Below are positions 18,574 to 27,320 of a stretch of DNA of 64,000 nucleotides, in pieces. Position numbers and translations under genes: made by a program. Every line of letters starts with the position of its first letter. Within the stretch, counting starts at the first letter, position 1. The stretch is from the NCBI RefSeq assembly GCF_003425985.1, contig NZ_CP022985.1, positions 285,501 through 349,500 of the forward strand, written 5' to 3'. The notes beneath the pieces are model-generated. The model worked only from the letters and a program-made list of their open reading frames with translations, did not search any database and had not been told where the DNA came from. The stretch comes from Mariniflexile sp. TRM1-10. Its GTDB lineage: Bacteria > Bacteroidota > Bacteroidia > Flavobacteriales > Flavobacteriaceae.

Positions 18574-21174
18574 TTTTTGAATCATTTCAGCAACACCATC
18601 ATTCACTTTTAAAAAGTACATGCCACTTCTTAAATTTGATATATCGAGTTTTACTGTATTGTTTTGCAATTCCCTTTCTTCATTAAGAATTAATTTTCCT
18701 TGAATGTTATAAACACCCAACCGTACTTTATTATTTGTGGTTTTACTGAATGTTATTTCAACAAAATGGTTTGTTGGATTTGGGAAAATTGAGAAATCAA
18801 TATTGCTAAATTGTTTACTGGAAAGCGTTGCTATAAATTCTGTTTCAAACGTATTGGTTACAACCGCTGGGTTAAAATCAAAATAAATTTCGGCCGTATT
18901 AGGTATGATATCGCTAATTTGAAAACCAGCAGTGGGTTTTATTTTGTAATATACATAACCGTGGCTATTGGGTTCATCCATGCTTTCACTTGGTAAATGG
19001 ATATCATCGAATTTCCAATTAAGTTGATTATCGATTTTTGTAAATACATAATCATGGCTTGCACTAAGCATTTGAATGGTTGACTTATCCAATTTTGAAT
19101 CTAAAGTATTATCTATAGACACATTAATAGCATCGGCAGTTCCTACATTTTGAAAACGGATGGTGTAATACAAATAATCATCGGTAGAAAAATCGTCATA
19201 ATAAATTTCTGGCCCATGAGATTCCGCTATGTCGTTTGGGTCATAGGAGCCTATAACAGTTTCTGTTAACGCAGATGTATTGTTTGATATGTCTAAATCA
19301 TCAACCGAATAGATTGCTGTACTTGTTAATAAATCTCCTAAATTCACAGAAACAGGCACATTCATATTTACTACAACATGTTCTGCACTATTGGGTTGTA
19401 AATTATTAAAATTTAAAATAAACCCTGTGGGAGTGTTGGTGATTGAATTTCCTGAATTCACAAAATCCACACTTTTAAACGTTACTAAATCATCCTTAAT
19501 AAACTCCACGGAGCCAGAACTTATCGTTTCAATCCCTAAATTGCGAATTATCAAATTGGTGCTATAATCAAACCCAGGTCTTGGAGGACTAACGGGTGTT
19601 AAATAAACTGCAACATCACTACATTCCTTAATTTTGGTAACCGGAAAATTGTAATTAACGCGGCTTCCATTAGTAACACTTACATTTTCGTATAAATACG
19701 TTGCTAAACTATAACAATCCTGAAATTCATCATATATACTATATCCAATATCATAAGTATCCGTTTCTACATCACTTATGATATTAAAAATTCCAGTTGA
19801 AGAATACAACACATGTTGAATGCCATCGTTATTTTTTTCGTAAGTAAGCGTTCCGCTTAAAAAATTGATTTCACCACTATCGAAAGTAGTATCACTATTA
19901 GCATCATAAAAGGCATTGACTTTTATGACACCCGATGTAGAACAATCTTTAACTATTAAATCTAATGTGGTAATTGTTAAACAACCTGTTAAAAGGTTTT
20001 CAGCTCTCACATATATGGTTTGTGGATTAACAAAATTGGTAAAATATGTTGGCAATGGATTTGTATTGACATCAGCATCAGCTTGTGTTGAATAATACGA
20101 TATTGAAACATCTGTTTGCCCTCCAATAATTTCTGCGTTTTTAGAACTTAAATCAAAGGTTTCCATTCCATCTTGACTCTCATCATCGCAAACCTTATAT
20201 GGGTCTAGTGGACTCACCATTGGTGGAGTAAAAACTGAAAAACCAAAAGATGTTATTGCATAGCTTCCTTTGGTGTTTTCATCAACCCTTGCAAAAATAG
20301 TTTGTAAATTCGATACATTATAAATTGCAGGTAATGGATTTATTTTGGTTTCAGCATCAGATGAGTTTAAATAATACGAAACCGTAAAATTATCTGGGTT
20401 CTGGTCTCCTAAAATTTCAGCATTTTGACTTTCTAAATCAAACGCATAAATGGCATCAAAATCATCATCACAGATATTAATATCAGCTGGTTTATTAGCT
20501 TCTGCAAATAAAACTCTTAAATAAAAATATGTGGTTACTTCAACATAGCCAGAATTTTTATGCACTACCCTCGCATAAATGTAATCTTCATTAGTCTTAT
20601 TCATAAAACTAGAAGGGTCAGAAATAGCATTAATACCGCTAACAGCATCTTCTTGTAATTCATGGTAAGTAACAACATAATTACTTTCATCATTTGTTCC
20701 ACAAAATAAATTCACAGAAGTTAAATCGAAAACAGCTATCCCATCAGAATCATTATCATAAACATCTAAACTTGGTATATCAGTCAACAGTCTTTTAACT
20801 TCTAAAGGATCTTCATTCGTCAAATATTCATAAGTTCCCCCAGAATTGATTGCATTTGCTCTAAAATAAATGATTTGTGGATTAGATATATTAGTATAAG
20901 CTTCAGGATTAGTTATTGGGTTTGTTTCGTTATCTCTGTCTTCTTGCGTTAAATAAAAAACCAATGGTCCATAATCTTCTGGAACTTCACCTTGTGGTGG
21001 ACATAAAGAATAAAAGCCAAATAAATCTACCAAATTAAAAACCGAAAAACCATCATCATTGTCATCACATGCATAAGCTGGCGTATATCCACAAGGCGGC
21101 GGTGGTCCTGCAATCTGAGAAAAACCTACAAAAGATAACAAACCAATAAACAAAAAAGTAATTTTTAATTTCAT
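18559..21174 (-). CDS. Large secreted T9SS cargo protein with tandem repeats
   Basis: The 871-residue protein starts with a signal peptide (MKLKITFLFIGLLSFVGFSQ). About four tandem repeats of 90-100 residues follow (pattern CDDxxDGxxxFDL, then SYYxxxxDAxxxxNPLP, then NPQTIYARVxN; about 30-415). Next come beta-rich domains and a SYDPNDIAESHG-type DUF11-like region (about 655-790: YYTIRFQNVGTADA, IYFDFNPAVVTNTFET). It ends in a type A T9SS sorting domain (SIFPNPTNHFVEI...GMYFLKVNDG). It is exported through the type IX system and displayed at or released from the cell surface. An adhesin-like or structural role is likely. It overlaps the DUF3810 gene tail to tail. Confidence 0.88.
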   Translation of the reverse strand: MKLKITFLFIGLLSFVGFSQIAGPPPPCGYTPAYACDDNDDGFSVFNLVDLFGFYSLCPPQGEVPEDYGPLVFYLTQEDRDNETNPITNPEAYTNISNPQIIYFRANAINSGGTYEYLTNEDPLEVKRLLTDIPSLDVYDNDSDGIAVFDLTSVNLFCGTNDESNYVVTYHELQEDAVSGINAISDPSSFMNKTNEDYIYARVVHKNSGYVEVTTYFYLRVLFAEANKPADINICDDDFDAIYAFDLESQNAEILGDQNPDNFTVSYYLNSSDAETKINPLPAIYNVSNLQTIFARVDENTKGSYAITSFGFSVFTPPMVSPLDPYKVCDDESQDGMETFDLSSKNAEIIGGQTDVSISYYSTQADADVNTNPLPTYFTNFVNPQTIYVRAENLLTGCLTITTLDLIVKDCSTSGVIKVNAFYDANSDTTFDSGEINFLSGTLTYEKNNDGIQHVLYSSTGIFNIISDVETDTYDIGYSIYDEFQDCYSLATYLYENVSVTNGSRVNYNFPVTKIKECSDVAVYLTPVSPPRPGFDYSTNLIIRNLGIETISSGSVEFIKDDLVTFKSVDFVNSGNSITNTPTGFILNFNNLQPNSAEHVVVNMNVPVSVNLGDLLTSTAIYSVDDLDISNNTSALTETVIGSYDPNDIAESHGPEIYYDDFSTDDYLYYTIRFQNVGTADAINVSIDNTLDSKLDKSTIQMLSASHDYVFTKIDNQLNWKFDDIHLPSESMDEPNSHGYVYYKIKPTAGFQISDIIPNTAEIYFDFNPAVVTNTFETEFIATLSSKQFSNIDFSIFPNPTNHFVEITFSKTTNNKVRLGVYNIQGKLILNEERELQNNTVKLDISNLRSGMYFLKVNDGVAEMIQKLIVN

Positions 21175-21301
21175 ATGTATTTTTTATTGTTTTTTAATTG
21201 TCAGATGCAATGCGATAAAGAAAATCTTCATAATTTTTTGCGTTTGGTTCATCATGGTCATTTCATAAAGCTTAAATTTGCGAAACAAACATAGTAATAG
21301 A

Positions 21302-22111
21302 ATGCCCACAAAGGTAATAACTAGCACACAAAACCAATTTATTCGACAACTGGTTCAATTAAAAGACAAGTCGCGCGAACGTAAAAAAAGTGGTTTATTT
21401 TTAATTGAAGGCGTACGCGAAATAACGCTTGCGCTGAAAGGGGGTTACGAATTAGAAACCATTTTGTTTAATCCAGAGATAATTAGTTCTGAACAACTAA
21501 ACGACTTAACGACCAGACAACTTGACACCATCGAAATTACTGCCGAAGTATATCAAAAATTAGCCTATCGTGATACCACTGAAGGTATTCTAGCGGTTGC
21601 TAAAAGCAAAAATTACGGTATTGAAAGTTTAAAATTAAACACAAAAAACCCGTTAATTTTAATTGCCGAAGCTCCCGAAAAACCAGGTAATATCGGTGCG
21701 CTTTTAAGAACTGCCGATGCTGCCCGAGTAGATGCCGTAATTATTGCCAACCCAAAAACCGATTTGTACAACCCAAATATTATCCGATCTAGTGTGGGTT
21801 GTGTATTTACCAATCAAATTGCCACTGGAACGACTAGCGAAATTATAGCCTTTTTAAAGTCAAAAAACATCAACATTTATTGCGCTGCTTTACAGGCTTC
21901 GGTAACCTACCACACACAAGATTTCACCAAACCAACGGCTATCGTTGTTGGCACTGAAGCAACTGGATTAAGTGACGAATGGTTAAAAAATGCAACTCAG
22001 AACATTATTATTCCCATGCAAGGTGATATAGATTCCATGAATGTATCGGTAGCCGCAGGAATTCTTATTTTTGAAGCTAAAAGACAACGGCAAACGATTA
22101 ATAATGAATAA
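21302..22111 (+). CDS. TrmH/SpoU-family RNA 2'-O-methyltransferase
   Basis: The protein is 269 residues from ATG at 21302 (MPTKVITSTQNQFIRQL). A TTG at 21278 would extend it by eight residues without conserved sequence. It has an N-terminal substrate-binding domain (SRERKKSGLFLIEGVREI) and a SPOUT knot with motif 1 EAPEKPGNIGALLRTADA, motif 2 IVVGTEATGLSDEW and motif 3 IPMQGDIDSMNVSVAAGIL. These methylate a ribose in rRNA or tRNA. The target (possibly 23S rRNA) cannot be fixed from sequence. A four-helix-bundle remnant and the GIY-YIG unit follow. Confidence 0.92.
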   Translation: MPTKVITSTQNQFIRQLVQLKDKSRERKKSGLFLIEGVREITLALKGGYELETILFNPEIISSEQLNDLTTRQLDTIEITAEVYQKLAYRDTTEGILAVAKSKNYGIESLKLNTKNPLILIAEAPEKPGNIGALLRTADAARVDAVIIANPKTDLYNPNIIRSSVGCVFTNQIATGTTSEIIAFLKSKNINIYCAALQASVTYHTQDFTKPTAIVVGTEATGLSDEWLKNATQNIIIPMQGDIDSMNVSVAAGILIFEAKRQRQTINNE

Positions 22112-22128
22112 TTAATGATGAATAATTA

Positions 22129-22263
22129 ATGATAGTGAAAGAAAATTTAATAGCAACTAAATCCTATGCATTTGCACTTAACATCATCAAATTAAGCAGA
22201 GTTTTAATTGCTAAAAATGAATATGTTCTTTCAAAACAGGTTTTAAGTAACAATTACTCCTAA
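22129..22263 (+). pseudogene. Four-helix-bundle (S23-like) protein remnant, N-terminal 44 codons
   Basis: MIVKENLIATKSYAFALNII, continuing with EYVLSKQVL, matches the start of the four-helix-bundle family as I know it (typical continuation LRSGTSIGAN). Here it turns into SNNYS and stops at 22261-22263. The TGTCA arm of the repeat that brackets the GIY-YIG gene begins at the very next base (22264). The missing C-terminal part is not found on the far side of the unit. Confidence 0.7.
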
Positions 22264-22650
22264 TGTCAGTCTGAGCGCAGTCGAAGACCTCACAAAACCA
22301 AAACAAAATGTACTCATATTATGTTTATATTCTAAAATGTTCTGATGGCTCTTATTATACAGGTATTACAAATAATTTAGATAAAAGAATAAATGAACAT
22401 ATATTTGGAAAGAACAAAGATTGTTACACATACAATCGACGACCAACAGAAGTTAAGTTTTACGAAACGTTTAATGATGTGTTGCAGGCTATATATTTTG
22501 AGAAGAAAATAAAAAAATGGACTCGTGCCAAAAAAGAAGCCTTGATAAGTGGAGACTTTGATATGCTCCAAATATTAGCAGAATGTAGAAATGCAATACA
22601 CATTACAAGTATTTTGATAAATAAGCACTTCGACTGCGCTCAGTGTGACA
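22264..22650 (+). mobile_element. Candidate mobile unit: GIY-YIG gene bracketed by inverted palindrome arms
   Basis: The left arm (22264-22289) contains TGTCAGTCTGAGCGCAGTCG. The right arm (22628-22650) contains CTTCGACTGCGCTCAGTG followed by TGACA, its inverse with two differences over 23 nt. In other copies in this window (13969, 28853) the same two arms lie only about 35 nt apart. Here the space between them is filled by a GIY-YIG gene. The left arm abuts a truncated gene. Mobility is an inference. Confidence 0.55.
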
Positions 22651-22655
22651 AATAG
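22308..22655 (+). CDS. GIY-YIG nuclease family protein whose C-terminus is encoded by a repeat arm
   Basis: The 115-residue protein holds a full single GIY-YIG domain: YYVYILKCSDGSYYTGITNN (the YVY and YTG strands), catalytic-type Arg in LDKRINEH, and the metal-binding Glu in AIYFEKKIKKWTRAKKEALI. The family includes homing and repair endonucleases. Stand-alone small members are largely uncharacterised. The final residues HFDCAQCDK are translated from the right palindrome arm (22628-22650), so gene and repeat are physically fused. The ATG at 22308 lies 18 nt after the left arm. It is unrelated to the neighbouring rRNA/tRNA methylase and protease genes. Confidence 0.9.
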   Translation: MYSYYVYILKCSDGSYYTGITNNLDKRINEHIFGKNKDCYTYNRRPTEVKFYETFNDVLQAIYFEKKIKKWTRAKKEALISGDFDMLQILAECRNAIHITSILINKHFDCAQCDK

Positions 22656-22697
22656 TTTCTATTATAGTACATATTAAAATTTCATTCTAAATAAATT

Positions 22698-23930
22698 ATG
22701 ACTGCAAATACGCTTTTCTACATCATCATCGCCATAATCGTTATCAATTTTATAGTTGATAAAATATTAGATGCCTTAAATGCCAAACATTTTAACGATA
22801 AACTACCGGAAGATTTACAAGATGTTTATGATGACACCGAATATAAAAAATCGCAAAACTATAAAGCTACCAATTACAAATTTGGTATCATCACTTCCAC
22901 ATTTTCTTTAGTTTTAACCTTAGGTTTTCTGTTTCTCGATGGATTTGAATTTGTTGATAATATCGCCCGAAGCTATAGCGACAACCCTATAATTATTGCT
23001 TTGATATTCTTCGGAATTATCATGATTGGTAGTGATATTCTAACCATACCTTTTTCCTATTACAGTACCTTTGTTATTGAAGAAAAATTCGGATTTAACA
23101 AAACGACCATTAAGACATTCTTTTTTGATAAGCTAAAAGGCTGGCTTATGATGGCTATTGTTGGTGGGGGTATTTTAGCCTTGATTATTTGGTTTTACCA
23201 ATCTACAGGAAGTTACTTTTGGTTGTATGCTTGGGGATTAGTGGCGGTTTTCACCATGTTTATGAACATGTTTTACTCCAAACTTATTGTGCCTTTATTC
23301 AACAAACAAACCCCTTTGGAAGCAGGTAGTTTACGTGATAAAATATCGGAATACGCACAATCCGTTGGTTTTAAACTCGATAAAATTTTTGTAATTGATG
23401 GCTCTAAACGCAGCACAAAAGCCAACGCCTATTTTTCGGGGTTTGGTAGTGAAAAACGGGTAACACTTTACGATACGCTAATTAACGATTTAGAAGATGA
23501 AGAAATTGTTGCCGTTTTAGCGCATGAAGTTGGGCATTATAAAAAGAAACACATTATTTTTAACCTGTTTGCTTCTATATTATTAACTGGTTTAACACTT
23601 TATATTTTATCATTGTTTATCTCTAATCCGTTATTATCTCAAGCTTTGGGTGTTGAAATTCCTAGTTTTCATATTGGATTGATTGCTTTTGGTTTACTAT
23701 ACGCACCAATTTCAGAAATTACAGGATTAATCATGAACCTATTCTCCAGAAAATTTGAATACCAAGCTGATGATTATGCTAAAAACACTTATAAAGGGGA
23801 ACCGCTAATTACATCGCTTAAAAAACTTTCTAAAAATAGTTTGAGTAATTTAACGCCACATCCTGCGTATGTGTTTATGCATTATTCGCATCCAACTCTG
23901 TTGCAACGGATTAAGAATTTGAAGAAGTAA
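22698..23930 (+). CDS. M48 family metallopeptidase, Ste24/CAAX prenyl protease 1-like
   Basis: The 410-residue protein has about seven membrane segments and the zinc motif VLAHEVGHYKKKH. A downstream EYQADDYA Glu acts as third ligand. RSTKANAYFSGFGSEKRVTLYDTL and PLFNKQTPLEAGSLRD are characteristic of the Ste24 branch of M48. In bacteria these inner-membrane proteases probably degrade or process membrane proteins. The conserved C-terminal HPAYVFMHYSHPTLLQRI is present. It starts 42 bp after the GIY-YIG gene but is probably transcribed separately. Confidence 0.92.
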   Translation: MTANTLFYIIIAIIVINFIVDKILDALNAKHFNDKLPEDLQDVYDDTEYKKSQNYKATNYKFGIITSTFSLVLTLGFLFLDGFEFVDNIARSYSDNPIIIALIFFGIIMIGSDILTIPFSYYSTFVIEEKFGFNKTTIKTFFFDKLKGWLMMAIVGGGILALIIWFYQSTGSYFWLYAWGLVAVFTMFMNMFYSKLIVPLFNKQTPLEAGSLRDKISEYAQSVGFKLDKIFVIDGSKRSTKANAYFSGFGSEKRVTLYDTLINDLEDEEIVAVLAHEVGHYKKKHIIFNLFASILLTGLTLYILSLFISNPLLSQALGVEIPSFHIGLIAFGLLYAPISEITGLIMNLFSRKFEYQADDYAKNTYKGEPLITSLKKLSKNSLSNLTPHPAYVFMHYSHPTLLQRIKNLKK

Positions 23931-23937
23931 TATTTGG

Positions 23938-24010
23938 TTGTTGGTTGTTAGGGTTTGGGGTTTGGTACTGATACTGGATACTGAATACTGAATACTGAAT
24001 ACTGGGTGTT
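23938..24010. repeat. Degenerate tandem repeats between the M48 and hutI genes
   Basis: ggttgttggttgttagggtttgg is followed by four copies of a 9-10-nt actg(g/a)atactga unit. It lies between convergent genes. No terminator or gene is evident. Confidence 0.65.
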
Positions 24011-24077
24011 GGGTACGTTAGTAAAAGCAACCTTTGCCTAAAGCATAAAGCTTACAGCCTAAAGCCTAACCTTAATA

Positions 24078-25316
24078 CTATTTTATGTGTTTTCCCTTTA
24101 TAAACACCTTTTCTATATGATTTGTACCAAACGCATATGGTATAAAATTATAGGAATTGATGGGTTTGGTGAGTATTAAATTGGCTTGTTTGCCAATAGT
24201 TATACTCCCAACCTCTTTTTCCAATCCCATAGCATACGCGCCGTTTATGGTGGTGGCGTTGATGGCTTCTTCTGGGGTTAATTTCATTTTTATACAGGCC
24301 GTAGAAACCACAAAATTCATATTGCCTGATGGTGACGAACCTGGGTTATAATCAGTTGCCAATGCCAAGGGTAAACCGGCATCTATCATTTTGCGTGCAG
24401 GTGTGTAAGGTATGCTTAAAAAATACGAGCAACCTGGTAAAGCCACAGGCATGGTATTCGTGTTTTTTAGTGCTTCAATATCTGCGTCGCGCATTTCTTC
24501 AAGATGGTCGACAGAAAGTGCGTGATGCTTTACCCCTGCTTGCACGCCACCAATAGATGTGAATTGGTTAACGTGTATTTTAGGCATGAGTCCGTACTGC
24601 TTTCCTGCTTCTAAAATACGTTCGGTATCTTCCACCGAGAAATAACCTGTTTCACAAAACACATCGATATAGTCAGCTAATAGCGTTTCTGCTATCTGTG
24701 GCAACATGGTTTCAATAAGTAACTTTATATAGCCTGCTTTATTGTTTTTATACGCCAACGGAACAGCATGCGCTCCTAAAAATGTGGCTTTAATGGGTAT
24801 GGGATAACTATCCTTTAAACGTTTAATAACACGAAGCATTTTTAATTCGGATTCTACTGTTAACCCATAACCCGATTTAATTTCAACAGCACCAGTCCCT
24901 AAGGCTATGACTTCTTCCAAACGTGTTTTACTTTGTTCGTATAAATCATTTTCTGAAGTGTCTTGAAGTGTCTTTGCTGAATTTAAAATGCCTCCTCCTT
25001 TTTTGGCTATTTCTTGATATGAAAGTCCTTTTACTTTATCGACAAACTCGCTTTCCCTGTTTCCTGCATAAACAAGGTGGGTATGTGAATCGCACCACGC
25101 TGGCAACAGCATTTTCCCGGTCGCATCAATGGTTTTACCGACTTCGATATTCGGGCAGTTTGCCATGGCACCAAAATCTTTAATAAGTCCTCTTTCAACT
25201 AATAAATAGGCGTTTTTTATTGAAGGTAATTTGGCCATGTTTTTTCCCGAAACAAACGAAACGCTTCGGTCTCTAACTTGCAATAATTCTTTTATATTTT
25301 TGAATAGCGTTCGCAT
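24078..25316 (-). CDS. hutI: Imidazolonepropionase
   Basis: The 412-residue amidohydrolase has the metal-binding CDSHTHLVYAGNRESEF motif, EIKSGYGLTVESELKMLR, ATFLGAHAVP, KIHVNQF and ATDYNPGSSPSGNMNFV, all standard in HutI. It hydrolyses imidazolone-5-propionate to N-formimino-L-glutamate, the third step of histidine degradation. Its ATG overlaps the hutU stop by one base (TAATG), indicating translational coupling. It is the last gene of the hutH-hutU-hutI operon. Confidence 0.96.
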   Translation of the reverse strand: MRTLFKNIKELLQVRDRSVSFVSGKNMAKLPSIKNAYLLVERGLIKDFGAMANCPNIEVGKTIDATGKMLLPAWCDSHTHLVYAGNRESEFVDKVKGLSYQEIAKKGGGILNSAKTLQDTSENDLYEQSKTRLEEVIALGTGAVEIKSGYGLTVESELKMLRVIKRLKDSYPIPIKATFLGAHAVPLAYKNNKAGYIKLLIETMLPQIAETLLADYIDVFCETGYFSVEDTERILEAGKQYGLMPKIHVNQFTSIGGVQAGVKHHALSVDHLEEMRDADIEALKNTNTMPVALPGCSYFLSIPYTPARKMIDAGLPLALATDYNPGSSPSGNMNFVVSTACIKMKLTPEEAINATTINGAYAMGLEKEVGSITIGKQANLILTKPINSYNFIPYAFGTNHIEKVFIKGKHIK

Positions 25317-27313
25317 TAAAATAAATTTTCTAATAATTGATTATCTACTAAATTGGGGATGGTTACTTTTAAATTGGGTGTGCGTGTCATTTCGCGTTTA
25401 ATAGCGAACAAAGCCTCATCATTTCTTGCCCAACTTCTGCGTGCAATGCCGTTGTTCACATCAAAAAACAGCATACTTTTTAAACGCACTACGGCTTCTT
25501 TGCTGCCATCTAATAACATCCCAAAACCACCATTAATGACTTCGCCCCAGCCAACACCTCCTCCATTGTGAATGGATACCCAAGTGGCGCCTCTAAAACT
25601 ATCACCTATGACATTGTGAATGGCCATATCTGCGGTAAATTTGCTACCATCATAAATATTGGAGGTTTCTCGATAAGGCGAATCGGTACCACTTACATCG
25701 TGATGATCACGTCCTAAAACCACAGGGCCTATGTCGCCTTTTGCAACGGCTTTATTGAATGCTTCGGCTATTTTAGCACGCCCTTCGGCATCGGCATATA
25801 AAATCCGGGCTTGCGAGCCAACCACCATATTATTCTTTTTGGCATCTTTAATCCATGTGATGTTGTCTTGCATTTGCAGTTGAATTTCATCAGGCGCATT
25901 TTTCATGATTTCCTGTAAAACAGTCATCGCGATGCCATCAGTTTTATCTAAATCTTCAGGTTTACCCGACGTACAGACCCAACGGAAAGGTCCGAAACCA
26001 TAATCAAAACACATAGGCCCCAAAATATCCTGAACATACGATGGGTATTTAAAATCGATATTATTTGCAGCCATCACATGGGCTCCAGCACGGGAGGCTT
26101 CTAATAAGAAAGCATTTCCATAATCGAAAAAATATGTGCCTTTTGAAGCATGTTTATTAATAATTTCAGCATGTCTTCGCAATGATGCTTGTACTTTTTC
26201 CTTGAATATTTCCGGGGCTTCAGCGATTAATTTATTGGACGCTTCATACGATAAACCAACGGGGTAATACCCACCTGTCCACGGTATATGTAACGAAGTT
26301 TGGTCGGAACCCACATGAATAAATATGTTTTCTTCATAAAAACGTTCCCAAACATCTATCACATTTCCAATAAATGCTATGGACACCACTTCACTATTTT
26401 TTTGGGCTTTTTTAACCCTAAAAACCAAAGCGTCCAGCGTATCAACCAACACATCTACCCAAGCTTGTTCATAGCGCTTTATAGCTGCTTTAGGATTGAC
26501 TTCTGCTACAACAGTAATACAACCTGCTATATTTCCTGCTTTAGGCTGTGCGCCACTCATACCGCCTAAGCCTGAGGTTAAAAATATTTTGCCTGCTGGT
26601 GTTTCGGTTTTAGGTAACACCTTTCTAAAAGCATTCATAACAGTAATGGTCGTACCATGCACAATACCTTGCGGGCCAATATACATAAACGAACCGGCTG
26701 TCATCTGTCCGTATTGTGTAACACCCAAGGCATTAAATTTTTCCCAGTCGTCTGGTTTTGAATAATTAGGAATCATCATCCCGTTTGTCACTACCACTCT
26801 AGGGGCATTCTTGGACGATGGAAACAACCCCATGGGGTGCCCCGAATACATATGAAGCGTTTGTTCTTGGGTCATTTGTACCAAATAGTGCATAGTCAAT
26901 AAATATTGTGCCCAATTTTGGAATACCGCACCATTACCACCATAAGTTATTAATTCTTCAGGATGTTGTGCCACAGCAGGATCGAGATTATTTTGAATCA
27001 TGAGCATAATAGCCGCTGCTTGCGTACAATTTGTAGGATATTCTGAAATGGGTCTCGCATACATTTTATAGCTTGGCTTAAAACGGTACATGTAAATGCG
27101 TCCAAAATCCTGTAATTCTTGGGCAAATTCCACAGCCAACTCCTGATGCCAATCTTTGGGAAAATAGCGTAACGCATTACGTATTGCCAATTGCTTTTCT
27201 TCTTTTGTTAAAATATCTTTTCGCTTAGGCGCTCTGTTAGCATCTAACGAATGGTTGTATTTTGGTGGCAACTCATTTGGAATCCCTTGTAATAGTTGTT
27301 CTTTAAACGTCAT
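25316..27313 (-). CDS. hutU: Urocanate hydratase
   Basis: The 665-residue protein has GGNGAVFQNWAQYLLTMHYL, MYSGHPMGLFPS, TAGSFMYIGPQGIVHGTT, GLGGMSGAQPKAGNIAG (NAD-binding region), FDYGNAFLLEASRAGA and HNGGGVGWGEVINGGFG. All are urocanase hallmarks. It adds water to urocanate using NAD+ as an electrophile. It is longer than the roughly 555-residue E. coli-type enzyme and belongs to the longer class found in Bacteroidota. It starts 7 bp after hutH. Confidence 0.96.
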   Translation of the reverse strand: MTFKEQLLQGIPNELPPKYNHSLDANRAPKRKDILTKEEKQLAIRNALRYFPKDWHQELAVEFAQELQDFGRIYMYRFKPSYKMYARPISEYPTNCTQAAAIMLMIQNNLDPAVAQHPEELITYGGNGAVFQNWAQYLLTMHYLVQMTQEQTLHMYSGHPMGLFPSSKNAPRVVVTNGMMIPNYSKPDDWEKFNALGVTQYGQMTAGSFMYIGPQGIVHGTTITVMNAFRKVLPKTETPAGKIFLTSGLGGMSGAQPKAGNIAGCITVVAEVNPKAAIKRYEQAWVDVLVDTLDALVFRVKKAQKNSEVVSIAFIGNVIDVWERFYEENIFIHVGSDQTSLHIPWTGGYYPVGLSYEASNKLIAEAPEIFKEKVQASLRRHAEIINKHASKGTYFFDYGNAFLLEASRAGAHVMAANNIDFKYPSYVQDILGPMCFDYGFGPFRWVCTSGKPEDLDKTDGIAMTVLQEIMKNAPDEIQLQMQDNITWIKDAKKNNMVVGSQARILYADAEGRAKIAEAFNKAVAKGDIGPVVLGRDHHDVSGTDSPYRETSNIYDGSKFTADMAIHNVIGDSFRGATWVSIHNGGGVGWGEVINGGFGMLLDGSKEAVVRLKSMLFFDVNNGIARRSWARNDEALFAIKREMTRTPNLKVTIPNLVDNQLLENLF

Positions 27314-27320
27314 AGCCTTA

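Noticed and set aside
22628..22650. Reading the right palindrome arm purely as a terminator of the GIY-YIG gene
   Set aside because: The arm lies inside the reading frame and its partner arm is upstream of the start, so a simple intrinsic terminator does not explain the layout.
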